From contig NZ_ABCQ01000017.1 in NCBI RefSeq assembly GCF_000170855.1, positions 20,373-84,372 of the forward strand: 64,000 nucleotides of DNA, read 5' to 3'. The first letter of the stretch is position 1. Each line of letters starts with the position of its first letter. Positions 43,414 through 52,069 of the stretch are shown here, in pieces. The notes under the pieces were generated by a model. That model saw only the letters and a program-made list of their open reading frames with translations, was not told the DNA's origin and did no database searches. The position numbers and the translations under genes were made by a program. Source of the DNA: Moritella sp. PE36 (GTDB lineage Bacteria > Pseudomonadota > Gammaproteobacteria > Enterobacterales > Moritellaceae).

Positions 43414-44370
43414 ATGCGTTTTAAATTATTCAGCATTATATTGCTCGCTTTAAGCCCAATGAGCAGTTTTGCAAGCGGTTGGCTATTTGGCATGCATAAT
43501 GACGTGATCTCAGATGAAGATGGTAACTATACCAATGCAGTTTTCATTAACTACACTGCAGAAGCACCAGCTTTAAATAATCAGTTTTGGCAAGCATTAA
43601 CGGCCTTTGATCCTAACGCACTTAAATATGCAGTGAATTATCAATTCGGTCAGCAAATGTGGACGCCCAGTGATATATCAGCCATTACTCCCCAAACTGA
43701 TGAGCGCCCATACGCTGGCCTGTTGTTTGGTGAAGCAAGTGTATTAGGTTACAGCGCCGTGAGTTCTTATCGTCTGTCATTGTTAGTGGGCGGTGTCGGT
43801 GAGCAATCAAGAGCAGGTGACACCCAAAAATTCATTCATGATGCGATTGATGCCACCACACCCCAAGGTTGGGACTACCAAGTTAAAGATGAGATTGTTT
43901 ACCAAGTCACCGCAGAGGCAGATCAACTTGTCGGCCGGCCACTCATGCTCATTGGTGAATCGGATCTGTCAATTTATCAACGCGTAGCTGTCGGTAACTT
44001 TCAAAGTGAAGTGGCCTTTGGTTCGACGGTACGTTGGGGGGTCGATTTAGGGGCTAACTATAATAATCTCAGCCTACACCCGCACCGATTACAAGGCATG
44101 TTACTGGCGCCAAATAGCTCAGGTATCATGCTTTATGCGACAGCAGAAATTCGTTATCGTTTTAATGATATAACCATTGAAGGTGAAACCCCCGTTGAAG
44201 TGCCCGACATCACCTTAAAAAACATACAAGCGACGGCTGCGGCGGGATTACTTGCTTACTATCAAAATATTGGCATAAAGTTTAGTGTCGTTGCAATGAG
44301 TCCGGACTATGAAGAAGACCCACACAAAGAATATATAGTAGGCAGTCTGGGGTTATTCTGGCAGTTTTAA
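43414..44370 (+). CDS. LpxR-like outer-membrane lipid A deacylase (DUF2219)
   Basis: 318 residues with a signal peptide (IILLALSPMSSFA). The mature protein begins GWLFGMHNDVISDEDGNYTNAVFINYT. That is the LpxR N-terminal motif, with the Asn-Asp pair and the YTNG-like turn. GQQMWTPSDI and TDERPYAGLLFGEA follow, also family signatures, and the chain ends in a Phe (FWQF). LpxR of Salmonella removes the 3'-acyloxyacyl chain of lipid A at the outer membrane, a calcium-dependent reaction; a similar role is inferred. The protein is near the usual length of about 300-320. It is monocistronic. Confidence 0.85.
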   Translation: MRFKLFSIILLALSPMSSFASGWLFGMHNDVISDEDGNYTNAVFINYTAEAPALNNQFWQALTAFDPNALKYAVNYQFGQQMWTPSDISAITPQTDERPYAGLLFGEASVLGYSAVSSYRLSLLVGGVGEQSRAGDTQKFIHDAIDATTPQGWDYQVKDEIVYQVTAEADQLVGRPLMLIGESDLSIYQRVAVGNFQSEVAFGSTVRWGVDLGANYNNLSLHPHRLQGMLLAPNSSGIMLYATAEIRYRFNDITIEGETPVEVPDITLKNIQATAAAGLLAYYQNIGIKFSVVAMSPDYEEDPHKEYIVGSLGLFWQF

Positions 44371-44500
44371 TAGATCCCCATCACAAAATGGTTGAAATAT
44401 GCCCGTTTGTTAAAATAGCTAAAAGTAGTTATCCGTTACTAATTAGCCGTGTTAGTATGCCCGCAAATTAGTCACCTTTCTGCTTTAAGATACATTTAAC

Positions 44501-45556
44501 ATGCATGATTCTTCATTAACATATACTCGCCGCCCTAAAGGCACCCTTGCAATGTGCAGCTTGTATGCCTTTACTGGCGCAGCGATTACCGCATCAGTAA
44601 TTTTCTCACTGCTACTCTTTTTATCTATTCACGATAAATTACTCATGCAAATTTTGTTCGGAAGTTTAGCCGTCATTTTTGAACTGGGTAAATTCTTTGC
44701 TTGGTACGAATTTGGTGAGCGAGTTGCACGCAAAGCATTCCATGCCGCAGTTGTAGCGCTAGGTTTCTATTGTATCCTGGCTATTATCTCGATAGGCGGT
44801 AGTATCGGTGGTATTAACAGTGCAACCAATGTGGCACAACAGTATGTTGATCAACGCGACAACAAGGTAAATGCAATCACCCTGCAAATATCAGCGATCG
44901 ACGATGAAATTGCGCTTAATAACAAAGCCGCAGATAAATACCTCGAATTACAAATGATTTCACTTGGTGTGACTCGGATCCAAAAAGAAAATCAAATTCT
45001 CCGTGAAAAACAAACACAACTTAGAATTGAGCGTGATAGCGTTCCGGTCTCTGAAAAAGGGTCGGTTATCAGTTTGATCGCAAGCCTAGCGAAAATTCTT
45101 AATACCACAACAGAAAATGCACAATCATGGTTAGTGATCTTTTTATCGGTATTACTTGATATTTTCGCTGCTTTCTTTGTCGGTTTGATTGGTGAAGAAC
45201 TGCGTTTCCGCCATTCAATTAACCGTAAAAAACAGCAAGAAAGAGAACAAGAAAAAGCCGATAAGGCTGAACATTTACGCCTGTTAGCGACACAAAACTA
45301 TATCGAAATTGAAGCACCTGCTCAATTAGAAAATCAATCGTTATTAATTAAAAAGCAAATGTCCGTAAGGTCTTCCGCTATCTTACAAGCAGCGCAAGAA
45401 CAAGATTTGAAATGCTCTAAAAAATACATCGCTGAGATTCTGCAGTTGAGCATAGATGAAATAGACCGTGCTTTTGAGGAATTTCTATTTTTCGGTATCG
45501 TTGAAAGAAAGCGTAACAACCATTTACGCTGGATAAGACAAGCAGATGTAGCTTAA
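44501..45556 (+). CDS. Unrecognised four-helix membrane protein with coiled coil and winged-helix-like tail
   Basis: 351 residues, family not recognised. Three membrane helices lie in the first 105 residues (about 21-43, 47-70, 80-104). A polar coiled-coil-like segment of about 75 residues follows (QQYVDQRDNKVNAITLQISAID...). A fourth helix (about 209-231) and a basic coiled segment (NRKKQQEREQEKADKAEH) come next. The last 60 residues (SKKYIAEILQLSIDEIDRAFEEFLFFGIVERK) read like a winged-helix fold. This would place the coiled coil outside and a DNA- or protein-binding tail inside. No ribosome site of note precedes the ATG. A terminator follows. Confidence 0.65.
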   Translation: MHDSSLTYTRRPKGTLAMCSLYAFTGAAITASVIFSLLLFLSIHDKLLMQILFGSLAVIFELGKFFAWYEFGERVARKAFHAAVVALGFYCILAIISIGGSIGGINSATNVAQQYVDQRDNKVNAITLQISAIDDEIALNNKAADKYLELQMISLGVTRIQKENQILREKQTQLRIERDSVPVSEKGSVISLIASLAKILNTTTENAQSWLVIFLSVLLDIFAAFFVGLIGEELRFRHSINRKKQQEREQEKADKAEHLRLLATQNYIEIEAPAQLENQSLLIKKQMSVRSSAILQAAQEQDLKCSKKYIAEILQLSIDEIDRAFEEFLFFGIVERKRNNHLRWIRQADVA

Positions 45557-45575
45557 CACCTCTACTTTGTTCGAT

Positions 45576-45624
45576 AAACCAGCACAGTAGTAACAATCGC
45601 TGCGGTGTTGGTTTTATTTTTTTC
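45576..45624 (+). terminator. Intrinsic terminator after the coiled-coil membrane protein gene
   Basis: AAACCAGCAC pairs with GTGTTGGTTT (one G-T pair) across a 19-base loop and is followed by a long T-rich run. Confidence 0.75.
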
Positions 45625-45841
45625 AAACAATATACTTCAATATCAACACTTCTCGTCATGTAGATACATTATTAAAAAGCTAATTCCCAAGTTACTTCAA
45701 GATGCGATAGCAGAGACTAGCAGGGATATATAATATGAATCTCGACAGGCTTGCTAAAAGCTGTATTAATATTTTTATCCTTGATAACATAGCACGACAT
45801 AGAAGCGCACCTCCCTATTATCGATTTATGAGTTAGTCCGA

Positions 45842-46546
45842 ATGATAAAACAACAATTACATATTGCCCTCGTTGAAGATGAAATCAATATCGCAGAAAA
45901 TTATCGTGATGCATTACAACGAATCGGCTACCGGGTTTCACTCTTTCATAATCGTCAGGACGCACTAGCGGCCTTTGCCCTTGCATTGCCTGATATGGCT
46001 ATTATTGATGTCGGTTTACAGGGTGAATACGAAGGTGGCTTTGATCTATGCCGTGCATTACGCCAACTTTCAGAAACCCTACCGATTATATTTTTAACGG
46101 CGCGAAACAGTGAACTAGACGAGATTTCAGCGTTACGTCTTGGCGCTGATGATTACCTAACAAAGGACGTCAGTATTCATCAGGTTTTAGCGCGTGTGGC
46201 GGCACTTTTTCGCCGGATCCAAGCGTTAAAAAAACCACCGTCAGTAAACGAACAAGTCATCACTCATGGTTCATTGCGGATCAATATCGAACGTATTGAG
46301 ACTTACTGGCAAGATCAGCCCGTTATGCTCACGTTAACTGAGTTTTGGATTGTACATACCCTTGCTAAGTACCCTGGTCAGGTTAAAAATCGAGACCAAC
46401 TCATGGATGCCGCACATGTGGTACTCGATAACAATACCATCACCACACACATCAAGCGCATACGCAAAAAATTCAGTTACATAGATGCCGAATTCAACGC
46501 CATTAAAACAGCTTACGGGATGGGTTATCGCTGGGTTATTGAGTGA
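45842..46546 (+). CDS. OmpR-type response regulator of the proteobacterial dedicated sortase system family
   Basis: A 234-residue regulator: receiver domain (IALVEDEINIAENY, phosphoacceptor Asp in MAIIDVGLQGEYEGGFDLC, IFLTAR, ADDYLTKD) and an OmpR winged helix (LTLTEFWIVHTLAKYPGQVKNRDQLMDAAHVVLDNNTITTHIKRIRKKF, YGMGYRWVIE). The insertion GLQGEYEGGFDLCRALR and the VVLDNNTITTHIKRIRKKF tail match the family I know as the marine/proteobacterial dedicated sortase response regulator (TIGR03787). It overlaps the kinase gene by four bases (GTGA), so translation is coupled. No sortase gene lies in the window. Confidence 0.88.
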   Translation: MIKQQLHIALVEDEINIAENYRDALQRIGYRVSLFHNRQDALAAFALALPDMAIIDVGLQGEYEGGFDLCRALRQLSETLPIIFLTARNSELDEISALRLGADDYLTKDVSIHQVLARVAALFRRIQALKKPPSVNEQVITHGSLRINIERIETYWQDQPVMLTLTEFWIVHTLAKYPGQVKNRDQLMDAAHVVLDNNTITTHIKRIRKKFSYIDAEFNAIKTAYGMGYRWVIE

Positions 46547-48603
46547 AAATTCGCTTCAACTTAAAGACGCAGCTCCTACTTGTTGCCAGCCTAATGTTAT
46601 TACTGCCTTGGGCTGGTTGTCAGAGTGTTCGTATTTTAGAAACCAGTCTACGCCAAAGCCACAGCCAGTTACTGGATGTGCAAATGACCGCAGCAATACA
46701 ACAACTTCAACACAAACTAAACCAGTCTCAACATTCCGTCTTTAATACTAACCAAGGTAACTATTACGCCCCGCTCACTGACAGTAAAATGTTATTGGAC
46801 GGATTTGATGGTGAAGAAAGTGATTGGGAAAATATCACCACACCTTGGTTTCAACTTAACAACTATGATCACGAGGCCGATTTATCGGCAGAAGCAAAGC
46901 CAGCCACAACAGCCAAATTTAGGTTAGCTGCAAATGATAGATTACTCTATATCTTTATACAGACATCAGCGCTGACACCGCATTATTATAATCCAATGCA
47001 ACCGCAGCGAGCAGCAGATCAGCTTAATATCCGCACTATCAATAATACGGGTCTGGTTTCGCATTGGCAGATTAACCCACAAGGTTCTGGTCGTGTAGAA
47101 ATAAAAAACACGAGTCAGGCAATGACCTCCGGCCGAGATGCTGGCACCTGGTTATGGCGCGATGGTCACTACAATATTGAAATTGCAATACCAATTGACT
47201 TAGCAAGCAATGCGATTGGCTTTGATCTCATACTTAATGGCAATCAAATAAATCAACATTTAAAATCTAAGCCAACAATGACTTACGAACGCAGTCTAGT
47301 GCGTGAAAAATTGGGTTTAAACCACCAACTCGCTAACTATTCACAACCCGGACTAAGTTTGTATTTACTTAATAGCCAATATTGGTTGGTTGGGCAACAA
47401 AATGCAGATCAGTGGATGAATGACGCAGATGATGATAGTGACCAAGCAGAGCCATCCTGGTTCACCAATGCAATTTACAACAAGTTATTTACCTCCAACT
47501 CATTACCTTATTGGCGAGAACCTACCAGCCAAGGCCGCTGGATATCACCACAACAATTAGAACAAACAACTTGGTACCAAGACTCACCGATTAATAAGCA
47601 ACTACACAGTAAAGTTATTATCGCTAACGGCCAACAATTCTATTTTGTTGCCGTACAAGATTCACGACAAAGTTTACTGTCTGCCAGCGAAGCGTTAAAC
47701 CAATTATTGATATTACTGTTTACTATCATCGCCGTTATTGTCACTGGCTTATTTGCATTTGCATCGTCTTTGTCTTGGCGTATTGTTCAAATGAAGAAAA
47801 ACTACCGCGCCGCAATCGATAGCGACGGTAAAATAATGGCGGTGCCAGCCGCCAGCAGACTGCCTGATGAATTGGGTGATTTATCCCGAGTGATGCAACA
47901 ACTGACGATTAATCAAGGTAAGTACACTGACTATCTGGCTACATTGGCAGATAAGCTTTCTCACGAATTGAAAACACCGGTTGCCGTTATTCGCACATCG
48001 CTCGAAAACCTTGAATTGTCGAACTTAGACCCGGAAGCAACAAAATATCTCATACGGGCAATGCAAGGCACAAATCGCCTAAGCCAAACATTAAACGCAC
48101 TCAGTGAAGCCAATAAATTAGAGCAAAGCTTTGAATATGCACAGTGGCAAGTGGTCCCATTTGACGATATGTTAGAAGAGCTAACCGAGGCTTACCGACA
48201 AATTTACAGCCGTCATCAATTTCAATTAGAATACGACCATGGTGATGATTACACGATAAATCTAGCCCCAGAACTTATCGTCCAATTACTCGACAAGCTC
48301 ATCAGTAATGCCGTTGATTATGCGCCCGTAGATCAACCAATTCGCTTTAAGCTAAATAAGATAAACACGCAACTACAACTCTCGGTCGAAAACCAAGGGC
48401 CGCACTTTAGCAGTGATAATATCCCCCAACTGTTTGACTCTATGGTCTCCAATCGTCAGCAATCAGATACTCCACATCTTGGTTTAGGTTTACATATCGT
48501 CAAGTTAATCAGTGACTTCCATCATGGAAACATAAGTGCAAGAAACTTACCGGGTGATAAAGGCGTTATATTTAAGCTATTATTACCTATAGAAAACAAA
48601 TAA
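46543..48603 (+). CDS. Sensor histidine kinase of the proteobacterial dedicated sortase system family
   Basis: 686 residues. The N-terminal helix LLLVASLMLLLPWAGCQSVR is followed by a periplasmic region of about 360 residues with a CBM9/DOMON-like part (LLDGFDGEESDWENITTPW, and FRLAANDRLLYIFIQTS). A second helix (about 388-410), a HAMP-like linker, HisKA (LADKLSHELKTPVAVIRTSLENLEL) and HATPase (LLDKLISNAVDYAP, LGLGLHIVKLI) complete it. The PWAGCQ start and the DGFDGEESDW block are what I recall from TIGR03785 kinases. The G1 box is ENQGP, with Asn where most kinases have Asp; this also seems common in the family. It starts at GTG overlapping the regulator stop. Confidence 0.87.
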   Translation: MKIRFNLKTQLLLVASLMLLLPWAGCQSVRILETSLRQSHSQLLDVQMTAAIQQLQHKLNQSQHSVFNTNQGNYYAPLTDSKMLLDGFDGEESDWENITTPWFQLNNYDHEADLSAEAKPATTAKFRLAANDRLLYIFIQTSALTPHYYNPMQPQRAADQLNIRTINNTGLVSHWQINPQGSGRVEIKNTSQAMTSGRDAGTWLWRDGHYNIEIAIPIDLASNAIGFDLILNGNQINQHLKSKPTMTYERSLVREKLGLNHQLANYSQPGLSLYLLNSQYWLVGQQNADQWMNDADDDSDQAEPSWFTNAIYNKLFTSNSLPYWREPTSQGRWISPQQLEQTTWYQDSPINKQLHSKVIIANGQQFYFVAVQDSRQSLLSASEALNQLLILLFTIIAVIVTGLFAFASSLSWRIVQMKKNYRAAIDSDGKIMAVPAASRLPDELGDLSRVMQQLTINQGKYTDYLATLADKLSHELKTPVAVIRTSLENLELSNLDPEATKYLIRAMQGTNRLSQTLNALSEANKLEQSFEYAQWQVVPFDDMLEELTEAYRQIYSRHQFQLEYDHGDDYTINLAPELIVQLLDKLISNAVDYAPVDQPIRFKLNKINTQLQLSVENQGPHFSSDNIPQLFDSMVSNRQQSDTPHLGLGLHIVKLISDFHHGNISARNLPGDKGVIFKLLLPIENK

Positions 48604-48627
48604 CAGCGCTTAGCGAGGAGGAACCTC

Positions 48628-49293
48628 ATGTTAATACGGCCTATCGCAAAACGTAATGGCGTCACGGTGACGATTGTTGCTGCCCTGTTCATTTTCAGCA
48701 GCATCATTTCGTTGTTAACAACATCTGCAGACACAGACAATTACCTTTATTTTCCTCTATCAGCAGGGGCGCTTATGGTTGGTATATGCTTGTTAATTGT
48801 TGGGATCGTGAAAATTAATGACGTATATTACCGCTTCTCACTGACCAAAGAAGGTCTGCATTATTTCACATCACGAGGTGGTTTTACTATCCTCTGGCAA
48901 GATATACAACGCATCGATATACCAAAGATAAATGAGGGATTAGAGTTAAAAGAATTACCTTATATCGGCATCCGTCTCAAACAACGAGAGCACCTTATCA
49001 ATAGCGCTTCCCTGCCTACTTTATCTCATATGTTATTAGAACAAAGAGCCCTTACCATGCTCACAGAACCCAATTCAACACTCTATGGCAATGCCGATAA
49101 TATGCTTTATCCAGACGTAAAAGCAACCCACAATTATCACGGGCTACAGGCCATGTTTATTAACCGCATGCAGTATCTCCACAATACGCTTGGTTATGAT
49201 ATTTACTTCCCCAACGATGATCTCGATCGTGCACCGGCAGAATTTGTTCAACTATTACGCGAGTTTAAAACAGATTGTTCTAGATCATTATAA
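48628..49293 (+). CDS. DUF2982 family membrane protein
   Basis: 221 residues with two helices near the N terminus (about 13-31 and 41-64), followed by a soluble domain containing LTKEGLHYFTSRGGFTILWQDIQRIDIP, a PH-like (YdbT/DUF304 style) strand arrangement. The C-terminal block GLQAMFINRMQYLHNTLGYDIYFPNDDLDR is the DUF2982 signature as I recall it from Shewanella and Vibrio. Function unknown. GAGGAGGAACC precedes the ATG, and the gene lies 24 bp after the kinase, so it may belong to that operon. Confidence 0.8.
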   Translation: MLIRPIAKRNGVTVTIVAALFIFSSIISLLTTSADTDNYLYFPLSAGALMVGICLLIVGIVKINDVYYRFSLTKEGLHYFTSRGGFTILWQDIQRIDIPKINEGLELKELPYIGIRLKQREHLINSASLPTLSHMLLEQRALTMLTEPNSTLYGNADNMLYPDVKATHNYHGLQAMFINRMQYLHNTLGYDIYFPNDDLDRAPAEFVQLLREFKTDCSRSL

Positions 49294-49338
49294 ATAGTAA
49301 TAGTTATCAATTAGAGTTGCATTTCACATATTTATATG

Positions 49339-49357
49339 GATAATACGAACCATTCTC
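49339..49357 (+). promoter_or_regulatory. Fur box upstream of the iron locus
   Basis: GATAATACGAACCATTCTC matches the 19-bp Fur consensus GATAATGATAATCATTATC at 14 positions, including all of the first GATAAT. It lies about 45-60 bp before the start codon of the secreted-protein gene, where a repressor would block the promoter. Confidence 0.75.
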
Positions 49358-49398
49358 ATTAAGACATAGTCTATTATAAAAAATAAAAAGGATTTGTT

Positions 49399-51420
49399 GT
49401 GAAAAAATCTGCCCTTTGCTTTGCCATCTCTTCGGCGTTACTTACTGCTTCATTTGCATCACATGCTGCAAACGTAAAAGTACTTGATAAAACCCTTTCT
49501 CCAGCTGCAAACTTTCTTGCATATACAGAATTCGAATTATCAGGTGAACCACTTGCTGAAGCACTAGGCTTAGACCTTGATGTTTTAGATCCAAACCAAG
49601 TTGATCAACCGACTGCATTCGATTATGCAGCGGGTATTGAAAGCTACGAGTATTCAGAAGAAGCGATGTATGCGTTAAACTACCAATCAACGATGGGGCC
49701 TCACCTAGTTAATGGCCCAGTTAACCAAGCACGTGGCGGTTCTCTTGCTGACTTAGGTAAACGTTTCATCTCGCTTTCAGCGGCTGTTGGTTTCCCAAGT
49801 GAAGAAATCCCACTAAACATGTACCCTATTTCAGTACCGTACGTTTCAGGTAGCCCTGAATTTGTAGGTCAAGTAGATACAACAAAAGTGAATGGCGAAG
49901 AGCTAGAAGTATTATCTGCAACAGGTAAAGCAGCGGTACACAACACAGTGATCCCAGCTTACTTCCGTGATTACAAAACGCTAGCATGGGACAGCGCAAG
50001 CTTTGATAAAGCCTTAAACCCTGGCGCAATCGGCAGCATCTTCCTTAAAGAAGTGATGTGGTCACAAGATTTCCTCGGTGGCATGCACGTTACAGCTACA
50101 GATGAAGAAGTTGAAGCAACATCAAGCACAATGGATCAAGATGGCGTACACAGTCTTGGTGTATCGGCTGCCGATGGTTTCAACGGTATGATCTTAACTG
50201 AAATGTCACTAGACAAACTCCTTATCCTGCAACAGCAACTTGGCTTTGACGGTAAGAACCTCGGTGTTAAATTCGGCCCTGACTACGATGCATCTAAAAA
50301 CCCAATCTGGTTTGCACATAAAGTAGCTGTGAATGAAACCCAAAAGAACAACGTAAATAACATCGGTAAATTAACCGTTACAGATGGTTCATCATCACTA
50401 CGTGATACGTGGATGCTATTATGGCCAGTAAGTGAATTCTATGCATTTACAGATCAACGTACAGCGAACACAGCTCAAAATCCTGCGTTTAAAGCTGTAT
50501 TTGATGGCAAACCATTTGCTGCAGCACCAAAACAAAATATTGATAGCAACACAAGCAACAATATCATTGCTGACGATGCATTCTCTGTGGCAAGCAACGT
50601 TGCTAACCTATCGTTCCAAAACTTAGCAAACCTACACTTCAACAAGAAGGCGGGTACGTTTGTAACGAAATACGACGGTAAGCAAAATGCACAAGTTGAG
50701 ACATTTGACGCTGCATACAGCATCGTCGCACTATCAATTTACCAACGTTCACAAGATGCACTACCTGTTGGTTATGCAGCGGCAGACGCCGGTGATGTTG
50801 ATCTAGCTACGCCTCAAGGTAAACAAGCACTTGGTCTAATTAAAGCACAAGCAGATTACATCGTTAATACGCTAGTGGCGAAAAATGGTCTAGTGTACGA
50901 TGGCGCGACGATTGGTAAGTCAGTAGATAAAAATCAGTCACTTGACGCACAGTTTGCTGCAATCCGTGGTTTGGTTTCTGCATACCTTGCGACACAAGAT
51001 GATACTTACAAGCAAGCGGCACGTTCTATCTTCCTCGCGGTAGAGAAAAACATGTTTGATGCAGAGTTAGGTACATGGGCTCAAACGCCAGGTAAAGCAA
51101 CAATTCACACACCGCTAACTGCTGCGGCAATCTCGGGTGGTTTACGTGAAACAATGCTTCACCTTGCTAACGAAGAAGGCGAGCACGTTCCAGCACTAGA
51201 ACTACAACACTTAACTGAGCGTTACACTGCTTGGTTCAAGAAAGTAGTTAACGGTGGTCAACAATTAGCTGAATGGGTTGGTGATTCAGGTGAAAACTTA
51301 CTGAAAAACAGTTCAACTACCGATTCAGATAATGATGGCGTACAACAAGTAACAGGTGCTGGCGGTAAATACGGTACAGCACAAACAATGGCAGCAAAAG
51401 TGTCGGTTAGTGCAAACTAG
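49399..51420 (+). CDS. Large secreted protein of the Fur-controlled iron locus, unassigned
   Basis: 673 residues, not recognised. A clear signal peptide (KKSALCFAISSALLTASFASHA) directs export. The mature chain has no Cys-rich or heme motif. Its middle (YFRDYKTLAWDSASFD.. IFLKEVMWSQDFLGGMHV) and C-terminal part (YKQAARSIFLAVEKNMFDAELGTWAQ, ISGGLRETMLHLANEE) look like helical-repeat (alpha/alpha-barrel-like) segments. The codon choice is very uniform, as in highly expressed genes. The start is GTG with AAAGGA six bases before it. It is the first gene behind a Fur box and is followed by a terminator before the permease genes, suggesting it is made in excess over them. A periplasmic iron-binding or iron-handling role is inferred from context only. 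Confidence 0.75.
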   Translation: MKKSALCFAISSALLTASFASHAANVKVLDKTLSPAANFLAYTEFELSGEPLAEALGLDLDVLDPNQVDQPTAFDYAAGIESYEYSEEAMYALNYQSTMGPHLVNGPVNQARGGSLADLGKRFISLSAAVGFPSEEIPLNMYPISVPYVSGSPEFVGQVDTTKVNGEELEVLSATGKAAVHNTVIPAYFRDYKTLAWDSASFDKALNPGAIGSIFLKEVMWSQDFLGGMHVTATDEEVEATSSTMDQDGVHSLGVSAADGFNGMILTEMSLDKLLILQQQLGFDGKNLGVKFGPDYDASKNPIWFAHKVAVNETQKNNVNNIGKLTVTDGSSSLRDTWMLLWPVSEFYAFTDQRTANTAQNPAFKAVFDGKPFAAAPKQNIDSNTSNNIIADDAFSVASNVANLSFQNLANLHFNKKAGTFVTKYDGKQNAQVETFDAAYSIVALSIYQRSQDALPVGYAAADAGDVDLATPQGKQALGLIKAQADYIVNTLVAKNGLVYDGATIGKSVDKNQSLDAQFAAIRGLVSAYLATQDDTYKQAARSIFLAVEKNMFDAELGTWAQTPGKATIHTPLTAAAISGGLRETMLHLANEEGEHVPALELQHLTERYTAWFKKVVNGGQQLAEWVGDSGENLLKNSSTTDSDNDGVQQVTGAGGKYGTAQTMAAKVSVSAN

Positions 51421-51517
51421 TCTCACCCTTTTGGCAATGAACAGCCATCTCGCAGCACACTTGTTAATTAACGTGTATTGATTAATGAAAGTGTTGCGAA
51501 ACTAAAATAAAAGTTGC

Positions 51518-51548
51518 AAAAAGGGATGAGTATTTACTCAGCCCTTTT
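51518..51548 (+). terminator. Intercistronic terminator-like hairpin after the secreted protein gene
   Basis: AAAAGGG-A-TGAGTA pairs with TACTCA-G-CCCTTTT around a two-base loop, with a single A-G mismatch. Situated between genes 1 and 2 of the iron locus, it would reduce rather than abolish downstream transcription if the genes share a promoter. Confidence 0.8.
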
Positions 51549-51585
51549 CGCGTTTTCATTCCGTCGATATGAATAAGGTTTTATC

Positions 51586-52068
51586 ATGTCAGTTCAAGTA
51601 GCAACCCCAACCGGTGATAACATCTGGTCACGTTTACAGTGTCATTTTAAACGTCTCGCTTTTCATCATAAAAAAGCCGAAGCGATATTATATTTGATGT
51701 TCCTGTCAGGACTTTTACTGTGGCCATTTATTACTATTCCATGGCAAGTCGAGCGCACGGTGTTACTGATGCATATGCTTGCAGGTATTAGCATCTTCCC
51801 TACTTTTGTTGGTAGTTTCTGGCTGTCTCATCGAAATCTTATTCAAAACAGTAATAAAAAATTCTTACGTCAAACCGGTACTATTATCGAATACTTGCTC
51901 ATTGCTTGTACCCTTACCGGTATCTACCTTACTTTTTGGGGTAACACGGGTAATAACTTCAGTATCCTCATGCAAGATATCCATTTTTACAGCTCATGGC
52001 TGCTTGCCCCGCTTGTTCTTCGCCACGCTTGGCGCTGGACTGTGATCAAATTCTTTAGGAAGTCTTAA
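51586..52068 (+). CDS. Four-helix, His-containing membrane protein (b-type cytochrome candidate)
   Basis: 160 residues with four hydrophobic helices (about 33-50, 57-80, 98-117 and 132-150). Histidines sit at helix ends or inside helices: His27/28, His63 (LLMHML), His82 (LSHRN), His133 (DIHFY) and His147 (LRHAW). His133 and His147 are 14 apart in one helix. This pattern recalls small di-heme b-type cytochromes that pass electrons across the membrane. No known family name is claimed. It ends one base before the FTR1 start, so the two are translated together. If it carries heme, it could couple cytoplasmic reductant to periplasmic iron reduction or the FTR1 step. Confidence 0.7.
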   Translation: MSVQVATPTGDNIWSRLQCHFKRLAFHHKKAEAILYLMFLSGLLLWPFITIPWQVERTVLLMHMLAGISIFPTFVGSFWLSHRNLIQNSNKKFLRQTGTIIEYLLIACTLTGIYLTFWGNTGNNFSILMQDIHFYSSWLLAPLVLRHAWRWTVIKFFRKS

Positions 52069-52069
52069 T

